Positions 36,992 through 44,634 of a stretch of DNA of 51,659 bases are shown in pieces (the stretch's first letter is position 1; every line of letters starts with the position of its first letter). The DNA is from Verrucomicrobiota bacterium. Its GTDB lineage: Bacteria; Verrucomicrobiota; Verrucomicrobiia; Chthoniobacterales; Terrimicrobiaceae. The stretch covers positions 1 through 51,659 of the forward strand of contig JAPLTF010000016.1 in NCBI GenBank assembly GCA_026398275.1. The letters are read 5' to 3'. The notes beneath the pieces are model-generated. The model did no database searches, had not been told where the DNA came from, and worked only from the letters and a program-made list of their open reading frames with translations. Position numbers and translations under genes: made by a program.

Positions 36992-38452
36992 ATGTCCTTC
37001 CCTTCCTTCCGCTCGTTCTGCGAAAAATTGGAGTCCTCCGGCGAACTCCGCAGAATCCCCTCGCCTGTCGCGACCGAACTCCAGATCACGGAGCTCGCCG
37101 ACCGCGAAATGAAGTCCCCGGGCGGCGGCAAGGCCCTCCTCTTTGAAAAGCCGACGATCGACGGCAGGGAATCCGCATTCCCGCTCGCGATCAATACCAT
37201 GGGCTCGCGCCGCCGGATGGCCATGGCTCTGGGCCTGGAAAAAATTGACGAGCTGGCCGACCAGATGCAGTTCCTCATGAAGGCGAAGCCGCCGCGCACG
37301 CTGAAGGAGGCGTTCACGCTCCTCCGCAACGGGATCGACGTCATCCACGCGAAGCCACGCCATGTCCGCTCCGCAGCCTGCCAGGAGGTCGTCCATGAGC
37401 CGGGCGGGAATTTCTCCCTCCACGATCTCCCGATCCTCCGCTGCTGGCCGGACGACGGCGGGCGGTTCATCACGCTTCCGACGGTGTTTACAAAAGACCC
37501 CGACACCGGCGACCGCAATGTCGGCATGTATCGGATGCAGGTCTACGACGGATGGACGACCGGCATGCACTGGCAGGTCCACAAAGTCGGCGCACGGCAT
37601 GGAAAGCGCTACTACGAACGTGGCGAAAAAATGTCCGTCGCCGTCGCGCTCGGCGGCGATCCAGCGCTCACGTTCGCCGCCACCGCCCCACTCCCCGACG
37701 GGCTGGATGAGATCCTCTTCGCGGGCTTCGCCAGGAAAAAATCCGTCGAACTCATCAAGGCGGCAACCGTCGATATCGATGTGCCCGCGAATGCGGACTT
37801 CGTCATCGAGGGCTACGTCCAGCCGGGCGAGATGCGGGCCGAGGGGCCGTTCGGCGACCACACCGGATTCTACACAAACGTGGACGACTACCCGGTTTTC
37901 CACGTCACCGCGATCACCCACCGCCGCGATGCGGTCTATCCGGCCACGATCGTCGGCATCCCGCCGATGGAGGATTTTTACATGGGCGAGGCCAGCGTCC
38001 GGGTTTTTCTGCCGGTCTTCAAAATGAATTTCCCCGAGATCGTGGACATGGCGCTCCCGGCCGAGGGCGTCTTCCACAACCTCGTCTTCGTCTCGATCCG
38101 AAAACAATACCCTCTCCAAGCCTACAAAATCATGCACGGTCTCTGGGGGATGGGACAGATGATGTTCTCAAAATACATCGTCGTCGTGGACGAGGACTGC
38201 GATGTCCACAACACCAGCGAGGTCCTCTTCCGACTCTGCGCAAATACCGACCCGCAGCGCGACACCACGTTCATCAAAAACCCGACCGACTCGCTCGACC
38301 ACGCCCCCACCGTCGCCAACATCGGCTCCCACATGGGATTCGACGCCACCCGCAAACTCCCAAGCGAAGGCTACTCCCGCGGCTGGCCGTCACTGGTGAA
38401 GATGTCCCCCGAAATCCAGACCTGGGCGGACAAATTCTCGGGTCCCGTGTAG
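36992..38452 (+). CDS. UbiD-family (prenylated-FMN) decarboxylase
   Basis: 486 residues from ATG 36992; the open frame extends upstream but overlaps the flavoenzyme. Typical UbiD segments: MGSRRRMAMALG, the prFMN-site stretch FAGFARKKSVELIKA, IEGYVQPGEMRAEGPFGDHTGFYT in outline (EGPFGDHTG), and HGLWGMGQMMFSKYIVVVDEDCDV. Members decarboxylate ubiquinone or menaquinone precursors (UbiD, MqnL) or other aromatic acids. With no ubiX or mqn gene in view, MqnL in futalosine-route menaquinone synthesis is one option and a partner of the upstream flavoenzyme another. Confidence 0.92.
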   Translation: MSFPSFRSFCEKLESSGELRRIPSPVATELQITELADREMKSPGGGKALLFEKPTIDGRESAFPLAINTMGSRRRMAMALGLEKIDELADQMQFLMKAKPPRTLKEAFTLLRNGIDVIHAKPRHVRSAACQEVVHEPGGNFSLHDLPILRCWPDDGGRFITLPTVFTKDPDTGDRNVGMYRMQVYDGWTTGMHWQVHKVGARHGKRYYERGEKMSVAVALGGDPALTFAATAPLPDGLDEILFAGFARKKSVELIKAATVDIDVPANADFVIEGYVQPGEMRAEGPFGDHTGFYTNVDDYPVFHVTAITHRRDAVYPATIVGIPPMEDFYMGEASVRVFLPVFKMNFPEIVDMALPAEGVFHNLVFVSIRKQYPLQAYKIMHGLWGMGQMMFSKYIVVVDEDCDVHNTSEVLFRLCANTDPQRDTTFIKNPTDSLDHAPTVANIGSHMGFDATRKLPSEGYSRGWPSLVKMSPEIQTWADKFSGPV

Positions 38453-38548
38453 CGGAACACGGAGCGTGTTTCGTGAGCGCGGCCCGCGCATCCGATGCCA
38501 GCATCGAAATTCTTTCAGAATTCCGCTGCGTAGCGGAAGACGGAACGT
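38449..38548. repeat. Hairpin cluster after ubiD with a 19-bp direct repeat
   Basis: GTAGCGGAACACGGAGCGT at 38449 recurs as GTAGCGGAAGACGGAACGT at 38530; the first copy includes the ubiD stop codon. Between them are perfect hairpins: CGATGC-CA-GCATCG (38493-38506), AATTCT-TTC-AGAATT (38508-38522) and TTCCGCT-GCGT-AGCGGAA (38521-38538). It lies between convergent genes and could terminate both, or be a mosaic repeat element. Confidence 0.6.
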
Positions 38549-38567
38549 CAAAACGCCGCTTTCAAGT

Positions 38568-38963
38568 TCATCTCCACGACCGGATTTTGAGCCCTTTGAC
38601 GCGTTGGAACTCCTTGGTATTGGCGGTGACCAGAGCAGCTCCGAGGCTGAGGGCTTGGGCGGCGATGAGGAGATCCATCGGTCCGATTGGTGTCCCTTCT
38701 GCTTCCAGAGCGGCGCGGATGTCGGCGTAGTGGAGAGCGGCATCAAGAGTAAAATCGGCGAGCCAGAAAAGACTCAGAAATGCTTCGAGACGCGCCGCCT
38801 GCTGCGGATGCGTCCGGACGTTCTTTTTCACCCCGGTCCAAAGCTCCGCGGCGACAATAACCGGGATGCCAGTGAGCGCGGGGTCAGGCAGCCTGCCGAG
38901 GCCGACCGCATTGCGCAGCACCGGGATGCAGGCGCTGGAGTCCAGAAGAAATGCCGGATTCAC
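38568..38963 (-). CDS. vapC: PIN-domain toxin (VapC-like, second pair)
   Basis: 131 residues from GTG 38963, six bases after the antitoxin stop. PIN acidic residues: Asp in FLLDSSACI, Glu in VAAELWTGV, Asp in GPMDLLIAA, and the TANTKEF segment at the end. It should be an RNase toxin neutralised by the upstream AbrB-type antitoxin. It is convergent with ubiD. Confidence 0.9.
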   Translation of the reverse strand: MNPAFLLDSSACIPVLRNAVGLGRLPDPALTGIPVIVAAELWTGVKKNVRTHPQQAARLEAFLSLFWLADFTLDAALHYADIRAALEAEGTPIGPMDLLIAAQALSLGAALVTANTKEFQRVKGLKIRSWR

Positions 38964-38969
38964 AAACGG

Positions 38970-39224
38970 CTAGAATTCGAGGATCGGCCGCTCATGCTTC
39001 TTGGGACGCGGTGGCGGGTCGGGAAACTCTCCGGCATCGGGAAACTTCTCCTCGAGGTAGCGGGCAATCTCGGTGAAGGACCGGAACTTCGGCGCCAGCA
39101 TCGGCTTGAGAACAACTTCTTCGCCGTGTTTTTCGATCGCGACCTCGGTGCCGGAAAATCGGAAAGCCTTGGGAAGACGGACCGCCTGGCTGCCTCCATG
39201 CTGGAAGATTTTCGCCGTTATCAT
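38970..39224 (-). CDS. vapB: AbrB/SpoVT-type antitoxin (VapB-like)
   Basis: 84 residues. Swapped-hairpin DNA-binding start MITAKIFQHGGSQAVRLPKAF and VAIEKHGEEVVLKP are hallmarks of AbrB-type VapB antitoxins. The Pro/acidic C-terminal half would bind the toxin. It lies upstream of vapC with direct repeats over its start, as expected for an autoregulated pair. Confidence 0.9.
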   Translation of the reverse strand: MITAKIFQHGGSQAVRLPKAFRFSGTEVAIEKHGEEVVLKPMLAPKFRSFTEIARYLEEKFPDAGEFPDPPPRPKKHERPILEF

Positions 39225-39260
39225 ATCTATATATTGTATCTATATTTTTTCGGAGTCAAG
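39224..39260 (-). promoter_or_regulatory. Promoter/operator of the second vapBC pair
   Basis: An A/T-rich island carries two direct TATCTATAT copies (39224-39232 and 39237-39245; + strand), 13 bases apart. On the minus strand TACAAT at 39238-39233 is a good -10 and TTGACT at 39259-39254 a fair -35 with a short 15-base spacer. A start from it would lie almost on the ATG, giving a leaderless message. The repeats overlap the -10 and so could be the operator for VapBC. Confidence 0.55.
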
Positions 39261-39269
39261 AAATCCGGT

Positions 39270-39457
39270 TTATCTCGAGCGGATTTTCCGGAGCTCCTTG
39301 TGCGTGCATTTGCCGCACAGGCAGCCATCCTTCCCACGCGAATACCCTCCCGCCCCGAGATCGATCACCTCATTGCAGTCCCGGCACCGGGTCGGCTCGA
39401 AAGCTGGCGGATCGGACAGCTTCTCGAAATCTTCTGAACGGCAGGTTTCTCTTTCAT
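39270..39457 (-). pseudogene. Small zinc-ribbon protein, apparently frameshifted
   Basis: A strong ribosome site (AAGGAG, five bases before) marks ATG 39457, which also overlaps the upstream gene's stop (ATGA). That frame ends after 30 codons. From about codon 5 the neighbouring frame reads CRSEDFEKLSDPPAFEPTRC, then a CxxC pair (RCRDC), EVIDLGAGGYSRGKDG and a second knuckle CLCGKC before a TAA at 39272. The second frame has the four-cysteine look of a zinc ribbon but no start of its own, so a small indel near 39440 has probably split a ~60-residue gene. Sequencing error is an alternative. Confidence 0.5.
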
Positions 39458-39627
39458 AAATTCTCCTTGGTATGCCCGCGCTCCGACTCCGCCGGCTTTT
39501 CCTTCCGGCCCGTTGGCGATGACGGAAAAACGCCGACGAGGCGGGCGATGAAGATCACGGTGAACAGCTGGGCAAGGATCAGGAACAGAAACGGGCGGTC
39601 CTTCACCCACTGTCGTCTCGAATGCAT
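39454..39627 (-). CDS. Small single-helix membrane protein
   Basis: 57 residues from ATG 39627. Basic start (MHSRRQWVKDR), one membrane helix (PFLFLILAQLFTVIFIARLVG) and a charged tail. It lies 20 bases after the P-type ATPase gene and ends with an overlap into the zinc-ribbon gene. A longer open frame upstream to 40143 is the Arg/Pro-rich shadow of the ATPase gene. It could be an accessory subunit of the pump, though this is only a guess from position. Confidence 0.6.
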   Translation of the reverse strand: MHSRRQWVKDRPFLFLILAQLFTVIFIARLVGVFPSSPTGRKEKPAESERGHTKENL

Positions 39628-39647
39628 GGTGTGGAGAACCTGCCGCG

Positions 39648-42191
39648 TTACGGATTCCGCCGGCGGCTGTGCACTCCGCCGTAGGGTTGGAGCGAATGGC
39701 TCATGCGCCGGAAGAACAGCGAGTATCCCTGATGGGTCATGCTGTGCCCCTGCAGGATTTCGTAGAGGGCCATCTTGACGAGATCGAGCGCGAACATCCA
39801 CGCGATGTTGTAGAGCCAGACAAGGCCGATGATTCCCCACGGCAGCGCGGGCACGACGTTGCCGATACCGATCCCGCAGGCGAGGACCGCGATCAGCTGG
39901 GTTCCGACGATGGCGAAAAACAGCCGGGGATCGGGAAAAGGCGGCTTCCAGAACGCGCCGACCGAGCGGGTCACGAAGAGCAGGAGGTGTCCGCCGGCGA
40001 CGAGCTGCAGGAACATCATCGTCTGCAGGTGCGTGGCGTCGAGGTGGTAGAGGTTCCGGCCGAGGAACAGCAGCAGGAAGCTCTGCACCACGGCGAAAAG
40101 GCCCAGCACCGATGAGATGAGAAACACGCGCGGCATGTCCCACTTGACCGGCTTCGGAGCGGCCAGCGCGTTGTCGTAGGCGATCGTCATGATCGGCAGA
40201 TCATCGAGCAGGGCGAGCGCGATGATCATCACGGCGGTCATCGGAAAGAAGTTGAAGAACATGACCGAGGAGACGACGAAGAACATGATCGCGATCGTCA
40301 TGGCCACCCGGTAGAGCATGTAGCTCATCATCCGCTCAAAAATCCGCCGCGCCTCCTGGATTCCGTCGATGATCACCGAGAGCCCGGGAGCGGTGAGGAT
40401 GAGGGCGGCGGCAGCGCGGGCGGCATCGGTCGCGCCCGAGACCGCGATGCCGACATCCGCCTGCTTCAGCGCGGGGGCGTCGTTGACTCCGTCACCGGTC
40501 ATGCCGACGATATGGCCGGCGGCCTGGAGCGCTTTAACCACGCCGTATTTGTGCTCGGGAAAGACGCGGGCGAATCCGTCGGCCGCGACAATTTTATCCG
40601 CCGCATCCGCCGGCAGCGAGCCGTTCAGGGAATCCGCCGGGAACAGATCCGAGGCGAGCTGGATGTTTGTGCCCATGCCGAGCTCGCCGGAGATCGTGCG
40701 GGCGATCGCCACGTCGTCGCCGGTGACCATCTTGACCTTGACCCCGAGCTTGTTGGCCTCGGCGATCGTCTGCTTCGAGTCCGTGCGGGGAGGATCCATG
40801 AGGGGAAGGACGCCGAGAAACGTCCACGGTCCGCCGACCTCGGAGCGGGCCGCGGCCAGCGCGCGCATGCCCTTGGCCGCGAGGGCGGCGACCTGGGCCT
40901 CGACCTTTGCCTGCCCGGCTTCAGGAAGTTTGCAGAGCGCGAGGATTACCGCCGGCATGCCCTTGGTGGTGCGGAAGGTTTTCCCCGCGAAATCCTGCAG
41001 GGTGGCCTCGGTCCGCTTCGAGACGGGATCGAACGGCACGAAGGCGGTCTGCTTGTAGCCCGTGAGCAGGGAGGGATCCTTCAGGCCGCCCATCACCGCG
41101 AGATCGATGGGATCCTTGTCCTCGGCCTTGGAGGCGAGGGAGCCGGCCAGGACGACATCCTGCGCGGTGGCCCCGCCGTAGGGCAGGACGTCCCCGAGCG
41201 TCAGCTTGTTCTGCGTGAGGGTTCCGGTCTTGTCCGAGCAGAGGATGTCGATCCCGGCAAGTTCCTCGATCGACTCGAGCCGCGAGACGATCGCCTTCTT
41301 CACCGCCAGCTTCTTGGCCCCGAGCGCCATCGTCACCGAGAGCACCGCGGGGGTCGTGAACGGCACCGCCGCCACGAGCAGGACCAGCACATACTCCGCC
41401 AGCTTGAAAATCGCATCCTTCGAAAAATGGTGGTCCATCGCCGCCAGCCGGTCGATCACCAGGATCGCCGCCAGCGCGATCGTGAGGACGATGAGAAAAT
41501 TTCCGATCCCGACGACCGCCTGCTGGAAGTGGGATTTCGCGCCGGCCGAGGCCACGAGGTTTGCGGTGCGTCCGAAAAATGTCTTGCCCCCGGTGGCCGT
41601 GATCACGGCGGTCATCTCGCCCTTCTTCACGATCGAGCCGGAGTAAACCGTGTCGCCGCTTTTCTTGGAAACCGCCAGAGATTCGCCGGTGAGCGCCGCC
41701 TGATCGACGCTGAGATAGTCGCCTTCAAGAAGGACGCCATCGCCGGGGACCACATCTCCGAGCCGAATGCGGACGATGTCGCCGGGCACAAGATCCGCCG
41801 CCTTCACGTCGCCCCATTTCCCATCGCGCAGGGCCTTGGCTGTGAGCGCGAGGGAATTTTTCAGCGCGGAAAGCGCGCTCGAGGCCGCGCTCTCCTCCCA
41901 AAATCCCAGCACCGCATTGAAGACCAGCATGAATGTGATGATCCCGAAATCCACCCAGTCCTGGATCACCAGCGCCATCACCGCCGGCGCCTCGACCATC
42001 CACGGCAGCGGGCCCCAGAAATACCCGGCAAACTTTTTCAGCGCGCTCTCCTTTTCCTCCTCCAGCGCGTTCGGGCCGTATTTGGCAAGTCGCCCGGCGG
42101 CTTCGCTGGAAGCGAGCCCCTTGGCGGGATCCACCTGAAGTTCCCCGAGGATCTGCTCCGGCGTTTTAACGGGTGCGTCTGTCATGTTCAT
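39648..42191 (-). CDS. Plasma-membrane proton-type P-ATPase (P3A)
   Basis: 847 residues with P-type ATPase order: actuator TGES (AALTGESLAV), phosphorylation site DKTGTLTQNK, nucleotide-binding segment (FDPVSKRTEAT, KGMPAVIL), MVTGDD and the hinge GDGVNDAPALKQADVG. The membrane segment LALLDDLPIMTIAYDN matches P3A proton pumps, which have an Asp for proton binding in the M6 region. It would extrude protons at the cost of ATP. Start is ATG 42191 or 42185. It sits directly downstream of rpsD but behind a cluster of hairpins, so it probably has its own promoter in the 224-base gap. Confidence 0.93.
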   Translation of the reverse strand: MNMTDAPVKTPEQILGELQVDPAKGLASSEAAGRLAKYGPNALEEEKESALKKFAGYFWGPLPWMVEAPAVMALVIQDWVDFGIITFMLVFNAVLGFWEESAASSALSALKNSLALTAKALRDGKWGDVKAADLVPGDIVRIRLGDVVPGDGVLLEGDYLSVDQAALTGESLAVSKKSGDTVYSGSIVKKGEMTAVITATGGKTFFGRTANLVASAGAKSHFQQAVVGIGNFLIVLTIALAAILVIDRLAAMDHHFSKDAIFKLAEYVLVLLVAAVPFTTPAVLSVTMALGAKKLAVKKAIVSRLESIEELAGIDILCSDKTGTLTQNKLTLGDVLPYGGATAQDVVLAGSLASKAEDKDPIDLAVMGGLKDPSLLTGYKQTAFVPFDPVSKRTEATLQDFAGKTFRTTKGMPAVILALCKLPEAGQAKVEAQVAALAAKGMRALAAARSEVGGPWTFLGVLPLMDPPRTDSKQTIAEANKLGVKVKMVTGDDVAIARTISGELGMGTNIQLASDLFPADSLNGSLPADAADKIVAADGFARVFPEHKYGVVKALQAAGHIVGMTGDGVNDAPALKQADVGIAVSGATDAARAAAALILTAPGLSVIIDGIQEARRIFERMMSYMLYRVAMTIAIMFFVVSSVMFFNFFPMTAVMIIALALLDDLPIMTIAYDNALAAPKPVKWDMPRVFLISSVLGLFAVVQSFLLLFLGRNLYHLDATHLQTMMFLQLVAGGHLLLFVTRSVGAFWKPPFPDPRLFFAIVGTQLIAVLACGIGIGNVVPALPWGIIGLVWLYNIAWMFALDLVKMALYEILQGHSMTHQGYSLFFRRMSHSLQPYGGVHSRRRNP

Positions 42192-42315
42192 ATAGGAAGG
42201 GCGAATACTTCGCCATCCTAGCAGGTGAACCCGGACGCTGACGAATCAAAAACCTGCCATCCTGACGGGCCGGGCGGAAATCCGAATATGAAAATGACCT
42301 CGGTCAATATTTGCG

Positions 42316-42404
42316 GCGGCGAGAGCCGCAGGACTGCGTCAGTCTGATGCAGGCCCTTGTGCGAAGGGCCTGTCTATTTCAACAGGCGGTTGGCACAACC
42401 GCCT
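42316..42404. repeat. Four tandem perfect hairpins between rpsD and the P-ATPase gene
   Basis: Reading the + strand: GCGGC-GAGA-GCCGC (42316-42329), GACTG-CGT-CAGTC (42332-42344), CAGGCCCTT-GTGCG-AAGGGCCTG (42350-42372) and AGGCGGTTG-GCA-CAACCGCCT (42384-42404). On the transcribed minus strand they follow the rpsD stop by about 11 bases. None has a following T-run on the minus strand, so a classical terminator is not clear; a 3'-end protecting structure or a repeat element is possible. Confidence 0.7.
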
Positions 42405-42415
42405 CCACAACATTG

Positions 42416-43027
42416 CTACCGCGAGTAAAGTTCGACGACGAGCTGCTCGTTGACGATCGGGTTGATCTCCTGGCGGGTCGGGATGCGGACGACGCTGCCG
42501 GTGAGGTTTTCCTTGTCGGCCAGCAGCCAGTCGGGGGTCGTGGCGATCTGGGTGAGCTCGACGCCGCGAACGCCGAGGCGCTTGGATTTTTCGGCGGTCT
42601 TGACGGCGACGACGTCGCCGGGCTTGAGGTTCATCGAGGCGGTGTCCGTCTTGCGGCCGTTGACCGTGATGTGCCCGTGGGCGACCATCTGGCGGGCGCC
42701 GCGAAGGGTTTTCGAGAAGCCGAGCTTCTGGACGACATTGTCGAGACGGGTCTCCAGGAGCTGGAGAAGAATCTCGCCCGTGACGCCGCGGCGGGTGCTC
42801 GCGATCTGGAAGTAGCGGCGGAACTGCTTTTCCAGCACGCCATACTGGTGGCGGAGCTTCTGCTTCTCGGCGAGGGCCAGGGAGTAATCGCTCTGCTTCC
42901 GGCGCGAACCTTTCGGTCCGTGCTGGCCGGGAGGGTAGTTCTTGTTTTCGAAAGCTTTCGCCGATCCGCTGATGAGAACGCCGTAGCGGCGGCTGACTTT
43001 TGTTTTGGGTCCTGTGTAACGTGCCAT
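42416..43027 (-). CDS. rpsD: Ribosomal protein S4
   Basis: 203 residues, full length for S4: MARYTGPKTKVSRR start, KQKLRHQYGVLEKQFRRYF, and the S4 RNA-binding fold from about residue 95 (LETRLDNVVQKLGFSKTLRGARQMVAHGHITVNGR in outline). S4 nucleates assembly of the 30S 5' domain and often represses its own operon. It is the last ribosomal gene here; rpoA and rplQ do not follow. Confidence 0.98.
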   Translation of the reverse strand: MARYTGPKTKVSRRYGVLISGSAKAFENKNYPPGQHGPKGSRRKQSDYSLALAEKQKLRHQYGVLEKQFRRYFQIASTRRGVTGEILLQLLETRLDNVVQKLGFSKTLRGARQMVAHGHITVNGRKTDTASMNLKPGDVVAVKTAEKSKRLGVRGVELTQIATTPDWLLADKENLTGSVVRIPTRQEINPIVNEQLVVELYSR

Positions 43028-43035
43028 GGATTAAA

Positions 43036-43063
43036 TTTGAGATTTGAGATTTGAGATTTGAGA
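43036..43063. repeat. Heptamer tandem repeat in the rpsK-rpsD gap
   Basis: Four units of TTTGAGA in a row, in an A/T-rich gap of a GC-rich operon. A variant array of the same heptamer lies in the rpmJ-rpsM gap (44233-44260). Confidence 0.85.
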
Positions 43064-43077
43064 TCCCCGAAGGGGCG

Positions 43078-43815
43078 TCAGACGCGGCGCTGTTTCGGCG
43101 GGCGGCATCCGTTGTGCGGAACCGGAGTCACGTCGCGGATGACGGTGACATCGAGGCCGATCGCCTGCATGGCGCGGACGGCGGATTCGCGGCCGGCCCC
43201 GGGGCCTTTGACGCGAACTTCCACTTCCTTGAGGCCGTGGCCCATGGCCTGGCGGCAGGCATCCTGCGCCACCATTTGTGCGGCGTAGGCGGTGCTTTTA
43301 CGCGAGCCTTTGAAGCCGCATTTTCCGGCGCTCGACCATCCGATCACCGAGCCGCGGAGGTCGGTGATGCTGACGATCGTGTTGTTGAAGCTGGCCTGCA
43401 CATGGGCGATGCCCTGCGAGATGTTTTTGCTGCCCTTCGCCTTGACGATCTTGACCGGCTCGATGGCGTCATCCAGAGAAATGCTGATCGGCGCGGGAGC
43501 GGCGGCTGCGGCCGATTCCTTGGTTTTCTTCGGGGCCTTGACCCGGACGGCCTTCGGCTTTTCCTCAGCTGCGGCGGGAGCGGGAGCGGCGGGAGCTGCT
43601 TCAGCGGCCGGTGCGGCCTCAGTAGCGGCAGCGGCAGGAGCCTCAACCGGTGCGGCGGGCGCTTTTTTCTTTGCGGGAGCCTTGGGCTTTTTCACCACTT
43701 CCGCGGCGGGAGCCTCAGAAGCGGGTGCATTGGTGACAGGAGCCTCTGCTGCTGGGAGTTCGGTGGCTGGCACCTCTGCGGCGGGCGTTTCGTTGGATGG
43801 ATTCTCTTCGGCCAT
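43078..43815 (-). CDS. rpsK: Ribosomal protein S11 with long Ala/Pro-rich N-terminal extension
   Basis: 245 residues; S11 is normally about 128. Residues about 120-245 are a standard S11 ([60 protein letters not shown] in outline). Residues 1-117 are low-complexity: first acidic with repeated PAAE-type units, then Lys/Ala/Pro ([13 protein letters not shown]), then Ala-rich again. The extension is in frame with no alternative start close to the core, though internal GTG codons exist. S11 sits on the 30S platform by the Shine-Dalgarno helix, so a flexible tail there could affect mRNA contact. Confidence 0.96.
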   Translation of the reverse strand: MAEENPSNETPAAEVPATELPAAEAPVTNAPASEAPAAEVVKKPKAPAKKKAPAAPVEAPAAAATEAAPAAEAAPAAPAPAAAEEKPKAVRVKAPKKTKESAAAAAPAPISISLDDAIEPVKIVKAKGSKNISQGIAHVQASFNNTIVSITDLRGSVIGWSSAGKCGFKGSRKSTAYAAQMVAQDACRQAMGHGLKEVEVRVKGPGAGRESAVRAMQAIGLDVTVIRDVTPVPHNGCRPPKQRRV

Positions 43816-43828
43816 GGTCAGTTTCTAA

Positions 43829-44224
43829 TTAGACTTTTCCCGCCTTGGCGTCCTTGTTGCGCTGGACACCGACGGTTTTGCGCGGACCCTTGCGGGTGCG
43901 GGCGTTGGTGGAGGTGCGCTGTCCGCGCACCGGGAGGCTGCGGCGGTGGCGGATGCCACGGTAGCAGTTGATCGCCTGAAGGCGCTTCAGGTTGCCCTGA
44001 ACTTCGCGGCGCAGATCGCCCTCGATCGGGATTTTATTGGCGTTGATCGCATGGATGATCGCGTTCAACTGCTCGGGCGAAAGGTCTTTGGCGCGGGCGT
44101 TCGGGTCGATGTTCGCCTGTTCGAGAACTTTTTTCGTGTTGCTCGGGCCCATGCCGTAAATATACGGCAGGGAGGCTTCGATGCGTTTGTCGCCGGGGAT
44201 GTCTACTCCAAGTAAGCGTGGCAT
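43829..44224 (-). CDS. rpsM: Ribosomal protein S13
   Basis: 131 residues: [19 protein letters not shown], the helix-hairpin-helix region [17 protein letters not shown], and the basic tail [24 protein letters not shown] in outline. S13 sits in the 30S head and touches the P-site tRNA and the 50S subunit. It is 13 bases upstream of the S11 gene on the minus strand. Confidence 0.98.
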   Translation of the reverse strand: MPRLLGVDIPGDKRIEASLPYIYGMGPSNTKKVLEQANIDPNARAKDLSPEQLNAIIHAINANKIPIEGDLRREVQGNLKRLQAINCYRGIRHRRSLPVRGQRTSTNARTRKGPRKTVGVQRNKDAKAGKV

Positions 44225-44232
44225 ATTATTGA

Positions 44233-44260
44233 TTCGAGATTTGAGATTTCAAATTTGAGA
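44233..44260. repeat. Heptamer tandem repeat in the rpmJ-rpsM gap
   Basis: Units TTCGAGA, TTTGAGA, TTTCAAA and TTTGAGA in a row; two match the array at 43036 exactly and the third is close to its inverse, so part can pair with its neighbour. Confidence 0.75.
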
Positions 44261-44269
44261 TGGCTGGTC

Positions 44270-44383
44270 TCAGCCTTGTTTTTGTTTGTGGCGGGGGTTC
44301 TTGCAAACCACGCGGACGACGTTCTTGCGGCGCACAATTTTACAGGCTTCGCACATTCTTTTGACTGAGGCTCGGACTTTCAT
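44270..44383 (-). CDS. rpmJ: Ribosomal protein L36
   Basis: 37 residues, [20 protein letters not shown] followed by [17 protein letters not shown]. The zinc knuckle Cys-Cys-Cys-His (CEAC, VVC, PRH) is intact, so this is the zinc-binding C+ form. Its ATG overlaps the infA stop as ATGA. Small, but its place after infA is the standard one. Confidence 0.96.
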   Translation of the reverse strand: MKVRASVKRMCEACKIVRRKNVVRVVCKNPRHKQKQG

Positions 44384-44634
44384 TTTCTTCTATAGTTATT
44401 TGGTGACGACGATTCGTTTTTGTGCCGGTAGGTGATTCGGCCCTTGCTGAGGTCGTAGGGGGACATCTCCACCATGACCCGATCACCGGGGAGGATGCGG
44501 ATGAAGTGCAGCCGCATCTTACCGGAGATATGAGCGAGGATGCGGTGCCCGTTCTCCAGTTCAATTCGGAACATGGTATTCGGGAGCAGCTCGACAACTT
44601 TACCTTCTACCTCAATAGCGTCTTTCTTGGCCAT
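44380..44634 (-). CDS. infA: Translation initiation factor IF-1
   Basis: 84 residues from ATG 44634: [20 protein letters not shown], then an OB-fold ([32 protein letters not shown] in outline) and [15 protein letters not shown]. The tail is about 12 residues longer than in E. coli. IF-1 binds the 30S A site during initiation. It overlaps map by 28 bases and rpmJ by four. Confidence 0.97.
   Translation of the reverse strand: MAKKDAIEVEGKVVELLPNTMFRIELENGHRILAHISGKMRLHFIRILPGDRVMVEMSPYDLSKGRITYRHKNESSSPNNYRRK

Noticed and set aside
39628-40143. Long open frame before the small membrane protein
   Set aside because: Arg/Pro-rich shadow of the P-ATPase C-terminus; the hydrophobic, sensible protein starts at ATG 39627.
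42350-42372. Rho-independent terminator of rpsD
   Set aside because: The stem is perfect but no T-run follows on the minus strand; kept as part of a hairpin array instead.
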